This document shows positions 43,092 to 55,262 of a DNA stretch of 64,000 bases, piece by piece. The stretch comes from Rapana venosa. Taxonomy: Eukaryota; Mollusca; Gastropoda; Neogastropoda; Muricidae. The stretch spans positions 25,336,646-25,400,645 of the forward strand of contig CM054140.1 of the NCBI GenBank assembly GCA_028751875.1, given 5' to 3'. The stretch's first letter is position 1, and each line of letters opens with the position of its first letter. The notes under the pieces are model-generated. The model was not told the origin of the DNA and searched no databases. It saw nothing but the letters and a program-made list of their open reading frames with translations. The position numbers were made by a program, and so were the translations under genes.

Positions 43092-44580
43092 ATGTCTAGG
43101 CCACTAACTGTACAACACAACATAAAAAAAGTTGGGATTGATGGTGTCATGCCCATGAAGTGGAAACAGTCTATAGTTGTTTCTGTACATAAGCAGGGAA
43201 AGCCAAAAACAGATATAAGTAATTACAGACCTATTGCCTTGACTTCATTTACTGGCAAATTGATGGAGCGAATTATTCTTAAATGATTGATGTATTACTG
43301 TCATAGAAATAACATGATCCCAATCAATCAAGCAGGTTTTCATAAAGACTGATGTGCCATAGACAATTTGGTTAAACTTTCAACACACATTAAAAGCTAA
43401 TTTTGACGACAAAAAAATGTTCTAGCGACTTTTTTTTACATTAAAAAGGCTTATGATCAAGTTTGGCACCCTCGATTGTTGCTAAAACTAAAAAATCTCA
43501 GGTTTTCTGGACATATATATCATTACATTAAAAGTTTTCTGTGTAACAGAAGTATACAAGTCCGAGTAAATAATGCATACTCAGGTTTCAGGTCTCTTCA
43601 TATGGGTTTACCCTAGGTTCTGTAATAGCTCCTGTCTTGTTCAATATTTTATTACACGTTCTTCCAAAAAAGTTATCAAATGATGTCGTTTTAGTGCAAT
43701 ATGCAGATGACATATGTGTATGGATGAATGTTAACATGAACTTCATGAAGTGAAACACATCAAAACGGGCTATAAATTACATCCGAAAAATTTATCAAAA
43801 ACAACTTGACAACATAAATGATTATATTTTTGAGAATGCACTTTCTTTTTCTAGAGAAAAAACACACCTAGTACTTTTTAACAATGGTAGTAATCCAGAG
43901 GAGCTACCAATGTTCAGGATTGGCGGTGAAATAATTCAATATAAAAATATAATAAATTCTTGGGCGTCATTCTTACGTCTAAACTAGCTTGGAATGCACA
44001 TATCGAATATACCTTAACTAAAGCAAGAAAGTGTTTGAATTTATTTAAAATGGTAAGAACCCCACATGCGAAGGTACCTTCGCATGTGGGGTTCTTACCA
44101 AATGAGTGGGCTGACAGAGCTGCAAAGAGAGGTGCAAAGCATGGAGAGGATTCTACATGTTCCATTATCTTTACAAGAGGGCTATCATTTACTAGAAGTA
44201 GAAGAGGCATCGTGGAGCAGGGCTTAAAAAGCTTGTTATCAAAAGGAGCACCTTTTCAGACAGATCTTTAATCACTATCCCTGTTTTTAGGAATATTGAT
44301 CATTCTGAAACCTACACAAGTTTGGTCATGGCAAAAAAGGTTAGCACTTTATTTTAGGGTAAAACTGAATGCTTTTATCACTAAATATAGCAAAAATATA
44401 AAATGTTTGTGTGGTGAGAAAATTACTAGCATTCATATAATTTTTTAATGTAAGAGTGTAAAAGCATTCTTACCTTCTTTTTCTGAAAAGTCCTTGAATA
44501 AGATAGTAAAAAATATTAATTTGGCATTTCATATAACAAAATCTTTAATGAACAGTCCTATAGGACATTTGTTATAGTTA
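43092..44580 (+). mobile_element. Decayed LINE: RT, RNase H-like and C-terminal pieces
   Basis: Broken plus-strand frames give MKWKQSIVVSVHKQGKPKTD, SNYRPIALTSFTGKLMERII, NQAGFHKD, AYDQVWHPRLLLKL, VLVQYADDICVW (catalytic Asp pair), LGVILTSKLAWNAHI, then VPSHVGFLPNEWADRAAKRG (RNase H-like end) and a Cys/His-bearing tail to about 44580. Numerous stops; inactive. The RT and RNase H parts meet at the 50-bp palindrome. Confidence 0.85.
44051..44100. repeat. Perfect 50-bp palindrome inside the LINE
   Basis: Two 25-base arms with no spacer, centred on GGTACC at 44073-44078. The left arm begins TGGTAAGAACCCC and the right arm ends GGGGTTCTTACCA. Confidence 0.95.
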
Positions 44581-44919
44581 TAAGTCGCATTAGCATTTCT
44601 TATGTATTTATTTGTTATCATTGCTTAGCCTTTTTCTGTATACTGCCAAGGAAATTAAGCAACAGATAGCAATTTCACAGCACACAACCATCAACATCAA
44701 TGTCCCCTCCCCTTCCCATCGTCTAATATCACTGAGTGAACAGACGTAAAATTGAAGCAACAACAACAACATAAAAAGCTTATGATTATGTAAAATCACA
44801 GTAGAGCAGACCGCAAAATACTGATTTGCATGTAAATGAGTAAAATGAGCACAGCCGCTGTACAGCAGAAGAAACTGATAAATGCATGCAACTCTGAAAG
44901 GCCACTGAAACAGCAGAAG

Positions 44920-45150
44920 AGTAAGACAGAAACCGACTGCATGTAATTGTAACACCACTGTAGTACTAGTAGCAGAAGGTAAAAACTGACATGTAAAGTC
45001 CCTGTAACACTAGCAAAAGATGAAAAACTGAAGGCATTTAAAGCTATTGTGTCACAGCAGAAGATGAAAACTACATGTAACAACACTAGCACTGTAGCAA
45101 AGATGAAAAACTGACAGCATGTAATGCCACTGTAACAGCAGAAAGGGACA
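44920..45150. repeat. Degenerate minisatellite
   Basis: About five units of roughly 45 bases with CTGTAACA, AGCAGAAG, GATGAAAAACTGA and CATGTAA words. Related to 42887-42995. The His- and Cys-rich minus frames here reflect the repeat. Confidence 0.7.
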
Positions 45151-45164
45151 ACGTGTGTATTTTC

Positions 45165-45545
45165 TGAGGAAACTGAACTCATTTTTTGTAGACATAAAGA
45201 TTCTTTCCTTGTTTTACAAGTCTTACATAGAGAGTGTTCTAAGTTTTGCTTTCATTTGTTGGTACAATAACCTTAGTGTTAAAAACAAGAATGGCCTGCC
45301 GAGAATTGTAAGAATCTGCTAAAAAATACTTGGAGAAGAACAAGATCTCATGTCGTTCTGCAATCAGCAGCTTGTACGCAAAGCAATTGCATTTTGGCCG
45401 ATCCCTCCAATGCTTTGTTTCCAGAATTTCAGTTGTTGCCTTCGGAACGCCGTTTTCAGTGTCCCATCAGCAAAACAAACAGAAAAATACATTCTTTTGT
45501 GCCAGTAAGCAATCGAAATCTGAATTTTCAATGTTGACGACCTAG
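45165..45545 (+). mobile_element. LINE 3' fragment
   Basis: Frames spell KLNSFFVDIKILSLFYKSYI, SVLSFAFICWYNNLSVKNKN, GLPRIVRIC, then QLVRKAIAFW and a C-terminal KNTFFCAS segment. This matches the end of a common animal LINE reverse transcriptase ORF. Frameshifts are present. Confidence 0.7.
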
Positions 45546-45599
45546 ATTTTACATTTCTCTGAATTACTTACCTGACTGTCATTGTTATGAGTGTCGTCA

Positions 45600-47200
45600 A
45601 TACATTACATAATTATGTGTGTGTGTGAAATAAGTCTGTCTTCTAGTCAATGGTCTTTAAAACATTGAATTCATACATTGGTGTATGTGTGTGGGTGTGT
45701 ACACACATGCACACACGCGCATGTGTACGTGTTACGTATGTGCATGCATAAATAATAAGTTGTTATGTCTTCTAGTCAATGTTTGTTTTGGTGGTTTTTT
45801 TAAATAGCATTGTGTTCACAATTGGTGTGTATGTGTGTGCATGCGCGCATGCGTGTGTGTGTGTTTGTGACATTTTTTATTTGAAGTCATTTTGGAATGC
45901 TTTAACCATTATGAAATTAAGCTTTTTTGTGTCCTTTTTTGATGCGTATCAATCTGCCTGTCACAGTGTCTGTATTGTAATTGCCCTTCATGGGAGGATT
46001 CAAGTTTTTGACTTGACTTGAAGACAAAAAGCTGACTCGGTAACTAAAACTGATAGCCACTAGTGTAACAGCAGAAGACAAAAACTGAAAAAAGCTGACT
46101 CAGTAACTAATTGTCATATGGCATAAGACAGCAAAAGAGGTGACCAAAGACCCTTTGTGAAAAAAATGCATTACTTCAATAGTGGTTTTGAAAATGTCAG
46201 CATCTGCTGTAACAGTTACTGTACAACAAAGGCAAACAAAAAATGGATGGTGTATGATCCCCCCCCCCCCCCCACTTGATGACCTCTGTCTCAATTTATC
46301 TGTATTATGACAAAGTTTTGATGGTACTATACAATCAGTATGGTTTTTTCCTCTCTCCTTTATTTTTGCCATTGAAAAAAAAAACGCAGCATGTTACCAG
46401 GAATGTATCAGTTTTCCACTTTCTGTTTCATTTGACAATTGATGTAAAGCACATGGCCTTTGGCATGGGCGATAATCCGAAGGGCATTCATCACCTTCAA
46501 ACTGAAACTGCAAGACCACCTCAATAACTAAGAGGATCTGGGTACTGATCACCTGATTTTTTATCAGTCTAGGGTACCCCATAACACATCTTCCATGAGC
46601 TTCTAATTAAAAGAATTCTCTTAGACTCAAGCTCTTCTATTTTGAAAAGAACCTCGACTGGCGAGAGATCGGTGGTGGTCTCTCTTTGCAATTCTGATTC
46701 CTGTGACAGTCTGAGTATGACCTTTGTCTTTCAACAAAAGTACTTTCGGCAAATTTTGAAAGCTGTATATTATTCCTCATTTGTGATCAGCTCTAAAAAT
46801 AACGACTTGCAAGCTGTACCATCGAAAGATAGTAAAATTAATCAGATCAGTAAGACTAAGGTAAGAGATTTCTGACCTTAAGTAAAGTTGATTGCACACT
46901 TATTCCGGACTTGGAGACTTAGACGAGAGCAGACACTTAAAAATTGGAACGCAACATTTTTTTAAATATAAAGCAGGGCAGATATAAATCGATCTGATGG
47001 CAAATAACTTTCACTGCTTTCAAAAATTACGCCAGCGATGAACCAAGTGAGTAGCACACATGACCGGAATGCCTTTGAACGATGGCAGACACCATTTCTG
47101 CAGGATCAACACTGAAACATGTTCAAGAAAGAAAAGTAGACAGCAATTCAACAAAACGTATTGCCAGCTAACAACTATAGGTATAAAAGAAAACTCTGCA
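45600..47200. other. 5'UTR intron of carrier copy 1, proximal part
   Basis: GT/GCAT microsatellite at 45615-45870, minisatellite words at 46040-46110, poly-C at 46259-46274. No supported coding sequence. Confidence 0.5.
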
Positions 47201-47207
47201 TATTTAC

Positions 47208-47375
47208 CTTGTTCTGTGATGATGTACAGGTGCAAGCGATGTGAAAAAATGCTGCCGACAAGCCGTACTGGACCCACGTTGCGCTGGGCAAGCCGAAAGA
47301 GGAAGAGATGAGCAGACGATTGGCTTTCTATACCCATGTGACCAATGACGTCAGACGCTGGAAACTCATTGGATA
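47208..47375 (-). promoter_or_regulatory. Promoter and 5'UTR exon of ADP/ATP carrier copy 1
   Basis: On the minus strand, from upstream: CCAAT (47372-47368), a perfect CRE palindrome TGACGTCA (47346-47353), a TATA-like TATAGAAAG (about 47331), CCAAT (47323-47319), a pyrimidine-rich probable start (TCTCTTCCTCTTTCGG), then an untranslated exon ending ACAAG with donor GTAAAT at 47207. It pairs with the acceptor at 41811, giving a 5.4-kb intron. The link to the carrier is inferred from strand, splice sites and the absence of another candidate gene. Confidence 0.5.
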
Positions 47376-47889
47376 CGACCTGAAGGTCAAAAAAAAGAAA
47401 AAAAGAAAATAAAATAAGAAAGGCCTAGGCTATCCAACTTCGATCATATAGGCAGTCATGTCAGCAAAAAGAGAAGGTTATTCTTTGTGTACATTAAATT
47501 CGTTTTGTGTTGATTTTTAAACAAAAACCGTAATAAACACGCATGTTCGAGAATGTTCCCTATCAGTTGTATTATTAGCAATGTGTTGTCATGTGTATCC
47601 ATTTTGATGAGTGGGCGTGGATGAAGGTGTGTAAATGCATAATTATGTGTGCCTCTGTGTGTGTGTGGTTTGGGTGTGGTTGGGTGTCTGTGTGTGTGTG
47701 TGTGTTTGCATGTCGTGCCGTGTTAGTGTGTTGTGTTTGAGTGTGTTGTGTGGTTTGTCAATTTAACTTCTTTTCACACTAAGTGATATTAGACAAAAGT
47801 GGTGTGTGTGTGTGGCTGTGGTGTGTGTGTGTGTGTTTGGTTTAATCTTTTAATTTAACATCTTTTCACTTAGTGATATTAGACCAATA

Positions 47890-48066
47890 GTGAGTGCGCA
47901 CGCGTGTGCATGCGCGGTCGTGGCGGTGTGTGTGTGTATTTTGGACTCTTATGTCATGTTCTGTGTGTACATGTTTGGGTCAGTGTGTGTGTGTGTGTGT
48001 GTATTTTGGACTCTTATGTCATGTTCTGTGTGTACATGTTTGGGTCAGTGTGTGTGTGTGTGTGTG
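47890..48066. repeat. Tandem duplication of a 64-bp GT-rich unit
   Basis: GTGTATTTTGGACTCTTATG, TCATGTTCTGTGTGTACATG and TTTGGGTCAGTGTG appear twice in tandem within a wider GT-rich region that starts near 47660. Confidence 0.85.
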
Positions 48067-48224
48067 ACAGTGACTGGCAGGGAAATGGGAGGGAGGAGGT
48101 GATGGAGACACTGAGTCAAAGCTACACCAGCCATTGGTGGATGACAGGATCCTCAGCTTTCCTGTTCATTATTATTGTGTTTCGGTTGTTAGTCCTATGT
48201 TAACAAACCTGAAGACCTTCTCCA

Positions 48225-48250
48225 ACAGACAGGCAGACAGACAGACAGAC

Positions 48251-48309
<59 letters not shown>
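48225..48309. repeat. (ACAG)n/(AG)n microsatellite at LINE 3' end
   Basis: ACAG units then a pure AG run. It lies immediately beyond the 3' end of the minus-strand LINE. Confidence 0.9.
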
Positions 48310-48311
<2 letters not shown>

Positions 48312-49745
48312 TCGAACTCAACTCGAACTCAAAGATTTATTCACAAAAGGCCATTGGCCCATACATGATGGGGGGTTGCCAAACTGCTTAGTATTTTAGT
48401 GAGAAAAATAAGTAACACAAAAAAAACAAAATGTTATTGTATACCCACAACCAACACAATAAAAATCAGTTTTAAAAATATGACTCAGGAAACCAAGATA
48501 TCTCTTATTCTAAAGGCTTTACACAAATATAAAGCAAGGCTGCGCACAATCCACAATCGCAGGGTGACTAGATGCCATGAGTAGACAGAATCTAAATAAA
48601 TTAGGCTGTCTACTCTACTTTACCGGAATGTAATTCTGTCTTACATCTTCTAATACTTGACAGCAAAGAACAAAATGAACTTCATCTTCCACTGTTTGCT
48701 TCCATAATGGGCATAGCAACCTGAGGTCATCATCTTGTTGTTCTATATATCTACATTTATGAACATTTATGTCTGATACACCAAGTCTAAACTTAGACAT
48801 AATTCTTTTCAAATGTATGTCCATATCAAGCTTTAAATAAGGTTTGACATGCGTGAACCTATAAATTGTCTGTTCATTTGAAATCTTTCACTGTTTTGTA
48901 TAGGACCACTCCACTGCTGCCAACGGCAGTCAATCTGTCTTTGCCTGAAAATGTTGATAAACTCTCTACAATTTCCGACTCCTTGATTGAGCCAAACAAA
49001 CCCAAAGCCAAGTTCACATAAACAGGTACGTATTTGGGAAGCCCAGGTGCTTTTCCCCTTGACATCTAGATCATAAAGCATCTTGTAAGACTTAAAAGGT
49101 AGCCTGCACTCATCCATATGCAGAATCTTAATCCAATATCTAATGCATCTTACAGCAGCATTAACAGAGAGAAGATATCTATTGGTTTCACTATAAACAA
49201 GATCATTAGGTGTACGTCTATCTAAGCCTAAAAACTGCTTTAAAGCAAAGAGGTGTACTGATTCACAATGTGTTACAGCTGCATCCAGTTCCCAAATTTC
49301 CGTGCCATATAACACAGTGGGTTGTATTTGTGCATCAAATATCTTAATGAATAAGTCAAAAGCATTATTATTCAATAATCGTAATTTCAAAACAATTAAC
49401 AAGCTTCTTTTACCTCGACTTGCCAGATCTTTACATGCAGTTGTGAAACTAAGCTTTGTAGAAAAACAGATTCCTAAATATTTATATACATTAATCACAG
49501 GCATGACTTTTCCATTGTACATCCATTTTTCGTGAGCAGCTAAATAACCACCTTTTCTGAATACAACAATATTACTCTTATTCAGATTAACCTTAAGATC
49601 AAGTGCTGTTGCAGCACTGCTTAAGTTATTCAGCTGCTGTTGTAAGCCTACAACAGTTTCAGATAGCAGGATGACATCATCAGCAAGCAGAAGAATAAAC
49701 AATTGTGTGAAATCATCTTGGGGGAAAGTGGCACCATGTTTACCC
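48310..49745 (-). mobile_element. LINE, RT end plus C-terminal domain, one frameshift
   Basis: A minus-strand frame from about 49745 reads FILLLADDVILLSETVVGLQ (RT YADD-like box), IVVFRKGGYLAAHEKW, YKYLGICFSTKLSF, FDAQIQPTVLYGTEIWELD and GLDRRTPNDLVYSETNRY. After a frameshift near 48855 come THVKPYLKLDMDIHLKRI and the Cys/His motif CPLWKQTVEDEVHFVLCC, stopping at 48615. Same family as 28915-30170. The first knuckle Cys pair is altered (CPLW). The 3' end is AATAAATC then the AG/CT tract. Confidence 0.85.
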
Positions 49746-49749
49746 TTAT

Positions 49750-49817
<68 letters not shown>
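49750..49817. repeat. (AG)n microsatellite truncating the LINE
   Basis: A pure AG run directly at the 5' break of the LINE. Confidence 0.9.
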
Positions 49818-49820
<3 letters not shown>

Positions 49821-49902
49821 ACTGCATTGTCCATCTATTTTCCAGTAAATGTATAAATGAACCGATTTTGCCAAAGATAGACACCGCCAGTGTTGTCTCT
49901 TT

Positions 49903-49904
<2 letters not shown>

Positions 49905-49941
<37 letters not shown>

Positions 49942-50170
49942 TATGGAATTTATATAGCGCTGAATCTTGTAAAGCAACAAATCAAAGTGCTCAGATGATT
50001 TTTTTTTATTTATGCGTGTGTATGCGGTTTTGTAAATGTTGTCATCTGTTCCCACCAGCACACAATGGCCTACTCTTTCGAACAGCGGAACAGGATTTAA
50101 CGTGTGCGCAAGATGTTCACCATGCGTTCGCACACGGGGCCTCGGTTTATAGTCTCATCCGTAGGACTTT
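49905..50170 (+). repeat. SINE fragment (family I), tail with (AAT)n to central domain
   Basis: (AAT)n at 49905-49940, ATGGAATTTATATAGCGCTG, AAGCAACAAATCAAAGTGC, then the central domain up to CTCGGTTTATAGTCTCATCC. The tRNA head is missing. As printed, this is the reverse of the transcribed direction. Confidence 0.7.
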
Positions 50171-50483
50171 TTCCTCATTAATTGATTTGTTGTTTTCTTT
50201 AGGTGGGTTGGTTGGATGGTTGGTTGGGTTGGTTTGATTTTGTGTGTTTTGTCGTTGTTGTGGTGGTGAAGATTGCTGTTGTTGTTAATGATGATGAGGG
50301 CCGTGATGTCAGTTAATGATCATTGTGAGCAGGTGACATAGGCCTATACTGCTCAAAAGTTGACGGAGGTCATCGCCTGAATGAAGTAATCATAGCTGAA
50401 ATCACCACTGTTAAACAGCAAAGCGCAGTAGCCATGTCAAGTCTCAGACAAAAATAGTAAGCCTTCGCATCATGTCAACTAGT

Positions 50484-50670
50484 GGGGGGGGGGGGGGGGG
50501 GGGGGTTGTTTTCTTTAATGTGATATTGATGGCATGTTGGTTTTTTGTGTGATATTGATGGCATGTTTTTTGGGTTTTTTATGTGATATTGATGGTATAT
50601 TTTATTAATGCAATATTGACGGCGTGCTTCTTTTTTTAAAAAAAATGTGATATTGATGGCATGTTTCTGT
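50484..50670. repeat. Poly-G run and TGTGATATTGATGGCATG tandem repeat
   Basis: G run 50484-50505, then about five diverged units of TGTGATATTGATGGCATG separated by T-rich linkers. Confidence 0.8.
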
Positions 50671-51224
50671 CTCTGGTCAACAGCCCGACGTATTCAGATA
50701 TTGCTGATAGGGTTGTCCTCATTAAGTGTGGTTGATGCTGTTATTGCGCATCTCTCCAGCTTAACACCCTGGAGATCACCCAGAATATGCACTCTGACTC
50801 ACTCATCCCACCTGGGAAGGAATCACTATGAGATTAAAAGTACACACTGGGTAAGAAGTTTGCGCGTATGAGTCTTTTAAGTACCTCGCCATAATAGACA
50901 GCTGTACTCCGACTTCAGGTGATTTTTTTTTTCTCCTGAATAAGTAAATTCAGTGCAGTGCCCCCAACGACTTCACCAGAAGTGAAAGGAGAAGTCAGTC
51001 AACCTGATCAGCCAGTGAAATAAAGTTAAATTACAAATTAATGCCTCTGAAAATCAGTCATGGGGCATTGCTCGAAAACATCTCGGGATTCTAGGGGAAT
51101 GTAAGTCTTGCTCAGTTTTTACAGGCTGGAAAACTCCCGTCTCATGGCCATGATTATCATGTTTACAAGTGTGCCTCTCTGACAAAAGACTGGTTAGCAA
51201 TCTTTGTAGGCTACATGTAGATAG

Positions 51225-51425
51225 ATAGTCTGGATGAGACTATAAACCGAGGCCCCGTGTGCGAACGCACGCAGAACATCTTGCGCACATGTTAATCTTG
51301 TTCCGCTTTTCGTAAGAGTAGGCCATTGTGTGCCGGTGGGAACAGATGACAGAATTGACAAAACTGCATACACACGGGGACTGGATGCAAAAAAGCACAT
51401 AAGTGCTTATTCCATTATCTTCGAT
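51225..51425 (+). repeat. SINE, family III: central domain plus distinct tail
   Basis: GGATGAGACTATAAACCGAG through GTAGGCCATTGTGTGCCGG (central domain), then CACACGGGGACTGGATGC and GTGCTTATTCCATTATC tail. No head survives. Confidence 0.7.
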
Positions 51426-51799
51426 AAAAAAAACCCACATAAAATAAATAAATAAATAAATAGATCTGGTAGATCGTATCTCATACAAAGTGTCCTGGAT
51501 GTCTGCGACAGTCTTTGGCCCAAATCATTGACCTTTGCTTTAAGGTTGTTTTTTTGTTGGTTGGTTTGTAAGCAGTCATTGTGGCCTGCCAATCCAGAAC
51601 ATGGGTACCTTTTTATAGAGTCTGCCTGCCCCTTTCAATGACAAACAAGCGTGACCGCTACATTTACACCTCGCTTACATAAGCCAGGGGGCTTAGCACT
51701 AAACGGACTACGATTGACCTCTGTGACTCGGCATAGAGAGCACAAACACTGGTTCTCTCTGTGGAGAAAAAGCATAGTAAGATTTCAGAACGTAAGGCT

Positions 51800-52020
51800 T
51801 GATGATGATGATGATGACGATGATGATGATGATGGTGATGGAGAAGATGATGATAATAATGATGACGATGGCAGTGACGATACTGACTGCTTCCTCGCAT
51901 CTTCTTCCCTTTCTCTGGAGTAAAAAATCACGGTAAAATTCAGAACGCTCGGATTTGATGATGATTAGGAGGAGAAGGAGGAGAAGGAGGACCAGGAGGA
52001 AAATAACAATAACGATAATG
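51800..52020. repeat. (GAT)n and (GGA)n microsatellites
   Basis: GATGATGAC-type run at 51800-51880 and GGAGAAGGA at 51966-51995. Asp- and His-rich frames are artefacts. Confidence 0.85.
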
Positions 52021-52329
52021 ATGAATCACATGTTACACCGTGAAAACTGGAGTTTGTCTTGTCAAAGTTATGTCACCTTCAGAATGAAACGTTTTTGGCT
52101 ATAATTGATAATTGTTGTCTCTTACAACAGACCAGAAAAAGACCGACATTCTACACAAATGTATATATGAATGTGTGATAGCAATCAAACGAGCGATGAA
52201 TGGATTTTGTCTTCCAGTGCCTAGTTTTCTGAGCCAAAGGAACACGTTTCACAAAATAATGTTCGTCAGGCCTAACACTTTTAAGTTTCATCAATTTTTG
52301 TCTTATTTATCTCCTAGAGCAAAGGCACG

Positions 52330-52388
52330 GGCACACACACACACACACACACACATACACACACACTAAACAACACACACACAACACA

Positions 52389-52435
<47 letters not shown>

Positions 52436-52767
52436 ATACACGCGCGCGTGGCTCTTCAGTTATTATTATTATTATTTAATTTTTTATTGTCTTCAGTTGT
52501 CAAAAGCTGTGTATCTGCTATGTTGGTTGGACTTTGGGCACTGTGGGCCTATAAAGTGTTGTTTGTTCTGATAATAAAGTTTACAAATCATTTAAATATG
52601 GGTTGGGGTATTTTGAAAGTCGGTTATCATGATAGTGTTACTGGCCCTTCAAACTGTAGGAAATGTCTAAGCATTACACACAAACTGAATAATTATTGAA
52701 CTGAATTTTGCCGCTGAAGTCGAAGTCAATGTTTTTATTTTCAGATAGTACATGGAGTAACATTGAA

Positions 52768-52798
<31 letters not shown>

Positions 52799-52890
52799 TG
52801 TGTGTGTGCAGTGTGAACGCCTGTGTTTGTGTGTGAGAGAGTGTGCGCGCGCGAGTAGAGAGTGCGCGCGCGTGAGTGCATCATGCATGT
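52330..52890. repeat. (CA)n and (GT)n microsatellites
   Basis: CA at 52332-52436 and GT at 52768-52810, with GC-rich alternating purine-pyrimidine ends (CGCGCGCG) at 52440 and 52843-52872. The interval 52450-52760 has no gene seen. Confidence 0.9.
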
Positions 52891-52894
52891 GTTT

Positions 52895-54270
52895 TAATCA
52901 CTGAGCTATGAATATAGGCCTACATAGAGCCTATGGTTTTCATTGCTTCGCGCTGGGGCCAGAACATGTTTGGGTTCGCTCATTTGGCATAGGCCCATAC
53001 TGATCGACTGATTTACCTTTGACTGATCTTCAGTACCTCTAAGTCGGCTAATGGTAAGAGGAGTGCTTGAAGTTAGCCTACATTGTATTGTGGGAGAGGC
53101 GGGCAGATCTAGGCTTGGTTCGTCGCACCTGTCCTGCAAATAACTCAGTGCTCCAGAAATTGCGAGGGTCAGCTGTTTTTTTCTTAGAATACAGTTCACA
53201 ATAATATCACACAGAGCTGTGCTACAGTATACTTCAAGTATTGTTAGTGCGACATTGTGGTCTTTACTTTAATTTCATTTTGTCGTGTTTTTGTTAGTTT
53301 TTGTTTTGATAACACAACCGACCACAAAGGCCATATCAGCGTTCTCATCTTATTCAATTTGAGTGAACTTTGAGTGAACAGACGTAAAATCGAAGCAACA
53401 GCAACAATCTTATTCAATTCAGGAACTCCAGTGACATTCATTTCAAGATCAACGCCATCAATCCCTGTAAGTATCTAACAAAGTCAACTGGACAAAAATA
53501 AAATGGCAATATACCTAAACTTTTTCATTCCTTAAAGCCAAAAAAACCCCTAAAAACAAAACCAGGACGTGCTGAGGACGCCAGCCTTTCCGCTTATCAT
53601 CCCCATGTTAAAAAAAACCCCAACATTAAAACAGGATTATGAACACTTCTACCCACAAGAAATACAAGGTAAAGAAAAATGCAAAAAGTGGAAAATAACA
53701 TTGCAGAATGATCATCTTGTGCCTATCCCAGCGTTCACAATATCACTACCTGGTTGCTAGAACAAAACAATACAGGCAAACATGTCATATAATGAAAAAA
53801 AGACAATACTATTTGAAACGTTTGCTTGCACAGATAAAAAGGCAGGAGAACAGAATTGAAAGGCAGAAAATAAAGAGAGATGATAGGAAGGTAAAGAAAT
53901 GGCGGAAACAAACAATGATAGAAACGGAGATATTTCTAGCACAGAATTTCCAGAAGGTGGGGATTGCTATTTTCTACTGAAAGAACCCCCGACATCCACA
54001 CGGGGTGGTCTTTACTTCAGATCGTGGGTGCTTGTAGACTTTGCTCTAGACGAGAGAGTACATCCCGTCGGTCCTTGTGTACTTGTGATAAGATAGCGTT
54101 AGTCAAATATCTTTGTCAAAAATGCTACAGAATAAACCATGGAAACTGACATAAGGGGAAATGGCCCATATCTTGACTCTGCTATAACTGATTGATATAG
54201 GCCTACATGTGATGTCCAGCAGGTGGACAGAAAACACGAACAGTCTTAGGTTCAATTCCACCCCAACACA

Positions 54271-54275
<5 letters not shown>
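52895..54275. other. Unassigned region
   Basis: No confident gene. A Lys/Arg-rich plus-strand frame at 53770-53980 (KKRQYYLKRLLAQIKRQENR onward) could be a scrap of a DNA-binding or transposon protein but lacks any diagnostic motif. Confidence 0.4.
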
Positions 54276-54277
<2 letters not shown>

Positions 54278-54303
<26 letters not shown>

Positions 54304-54395
54304 TATATATCCCTAAGGGCGGGGACTGGATGTAAAAAGAGCACATGGGTGCTTATTCATTATCCTCGAAATCAAAGAATTTGCCATTGTCATTG
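54278..54395 (+). repeat. (CT)n run and SINE fragment (family III tail)
   Basis: CT run to 54303, then TATATATCCCTAAGGGCGGG, GACTGGATGTAAAAAGAGC and GTGCTTATTCATTATCCTC. The same arrangement, tail plus CT tract, is at 26930-27074 in the opposite order. Confidence 0.65.
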
Positions 54396-54939
54396 TCATG
54401 TAGGCTGTAGTGTCGGAGTACCCAGACAGTCAGCGGCCCTTTTACAAGCAGATTATCAGTCGCAAGACTTGCAGTATCTCTGTATGTTAGTGATGGGCCA
54501 CATTTGGCAATCAGTTATCTAAGTAGAACTAGGCCTACTCTGTCACATGCCGTAATAAAATTAAAAAAAACCCAACAACTTCAAAGATTGTAGAATGAAA
54601 CAGGACGCATTTTCGCTCATGTAACTGATTAGCTGCAGTGTGAGCGCTGGAGGAAGAAGAAGAAACAGAAACGACTTAAATCTTTTTTTTTTTTTTTTTT
54701 ATTGAAAAGGGCTCAAACTAGTCCAGTGGTGAATTTATTTTTGCGGCAGACCATAATCTTCTTCGTCGAACGCTCAGACAGCAACTATTGTTGTCTGTTA
54801 TATGAGCGAAAATGCGTCACGCTGCCGTTAGCGCCTGACAAGTCAGGCCCAGGGCAGACCATAATTATAATAACATTCATGCAGGCATTTCGTATTTCTC
54901 TTGGGCTTCTGTTGAAACTTCCCTATTTTCTCTGGTGCT

Positions 54940-54941
54940 TT

Positions 54942-54983
<42 letters not shown>

Positions 54984-55183
54984 TAACAGACGGGCAGACT
55001 AGGTCTACACACACACATATTGACAGACGGACAGATTAGGCAACACCGCGCCGCGCGCGCGCACACACATTGACAGAGAGACAGACAAACACACACACGC
55101 GCGCGCGCACGCGTTGACACACACACACGCGTTGACGCACAGGCACAGCTAGAGTCATAGCCTGGGTGCATGCTGATGGAACA

Positions 55184-55217
<34 letters not shown>

Positions 55218-55262
55218 CAGACAGAGACAAAGAGAGAGCGGTGTGTGAGTGTGTGTGTGTGT
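54940..55262. repeat. Compound (CA)n, (CG)n and (GA)n microsatellites
   Basis: CA at 54944-54981, CGCG-rich at 55044-55062 and 55097-55112, GAGACA at 55186-55240, and GT at 55245-55262. A poly-T run is at 54682-54700. Confidence 0.9.

Noticed and set aside
44608..45182. Minus-strand hydrophobic frames of 116 and 128 codons
   Set aside because: Produced by the minisatellite and adjoining LINE DNA; Cys/Phe/Leu-rich with no domain.
53569..54149. Four overlapping plus-strand frames of 60-90 codons
   Set aside because: No shared frame, splice structure or recognisable motif; only the Lys/Arg-rich part was mentioned as a possible scrap.
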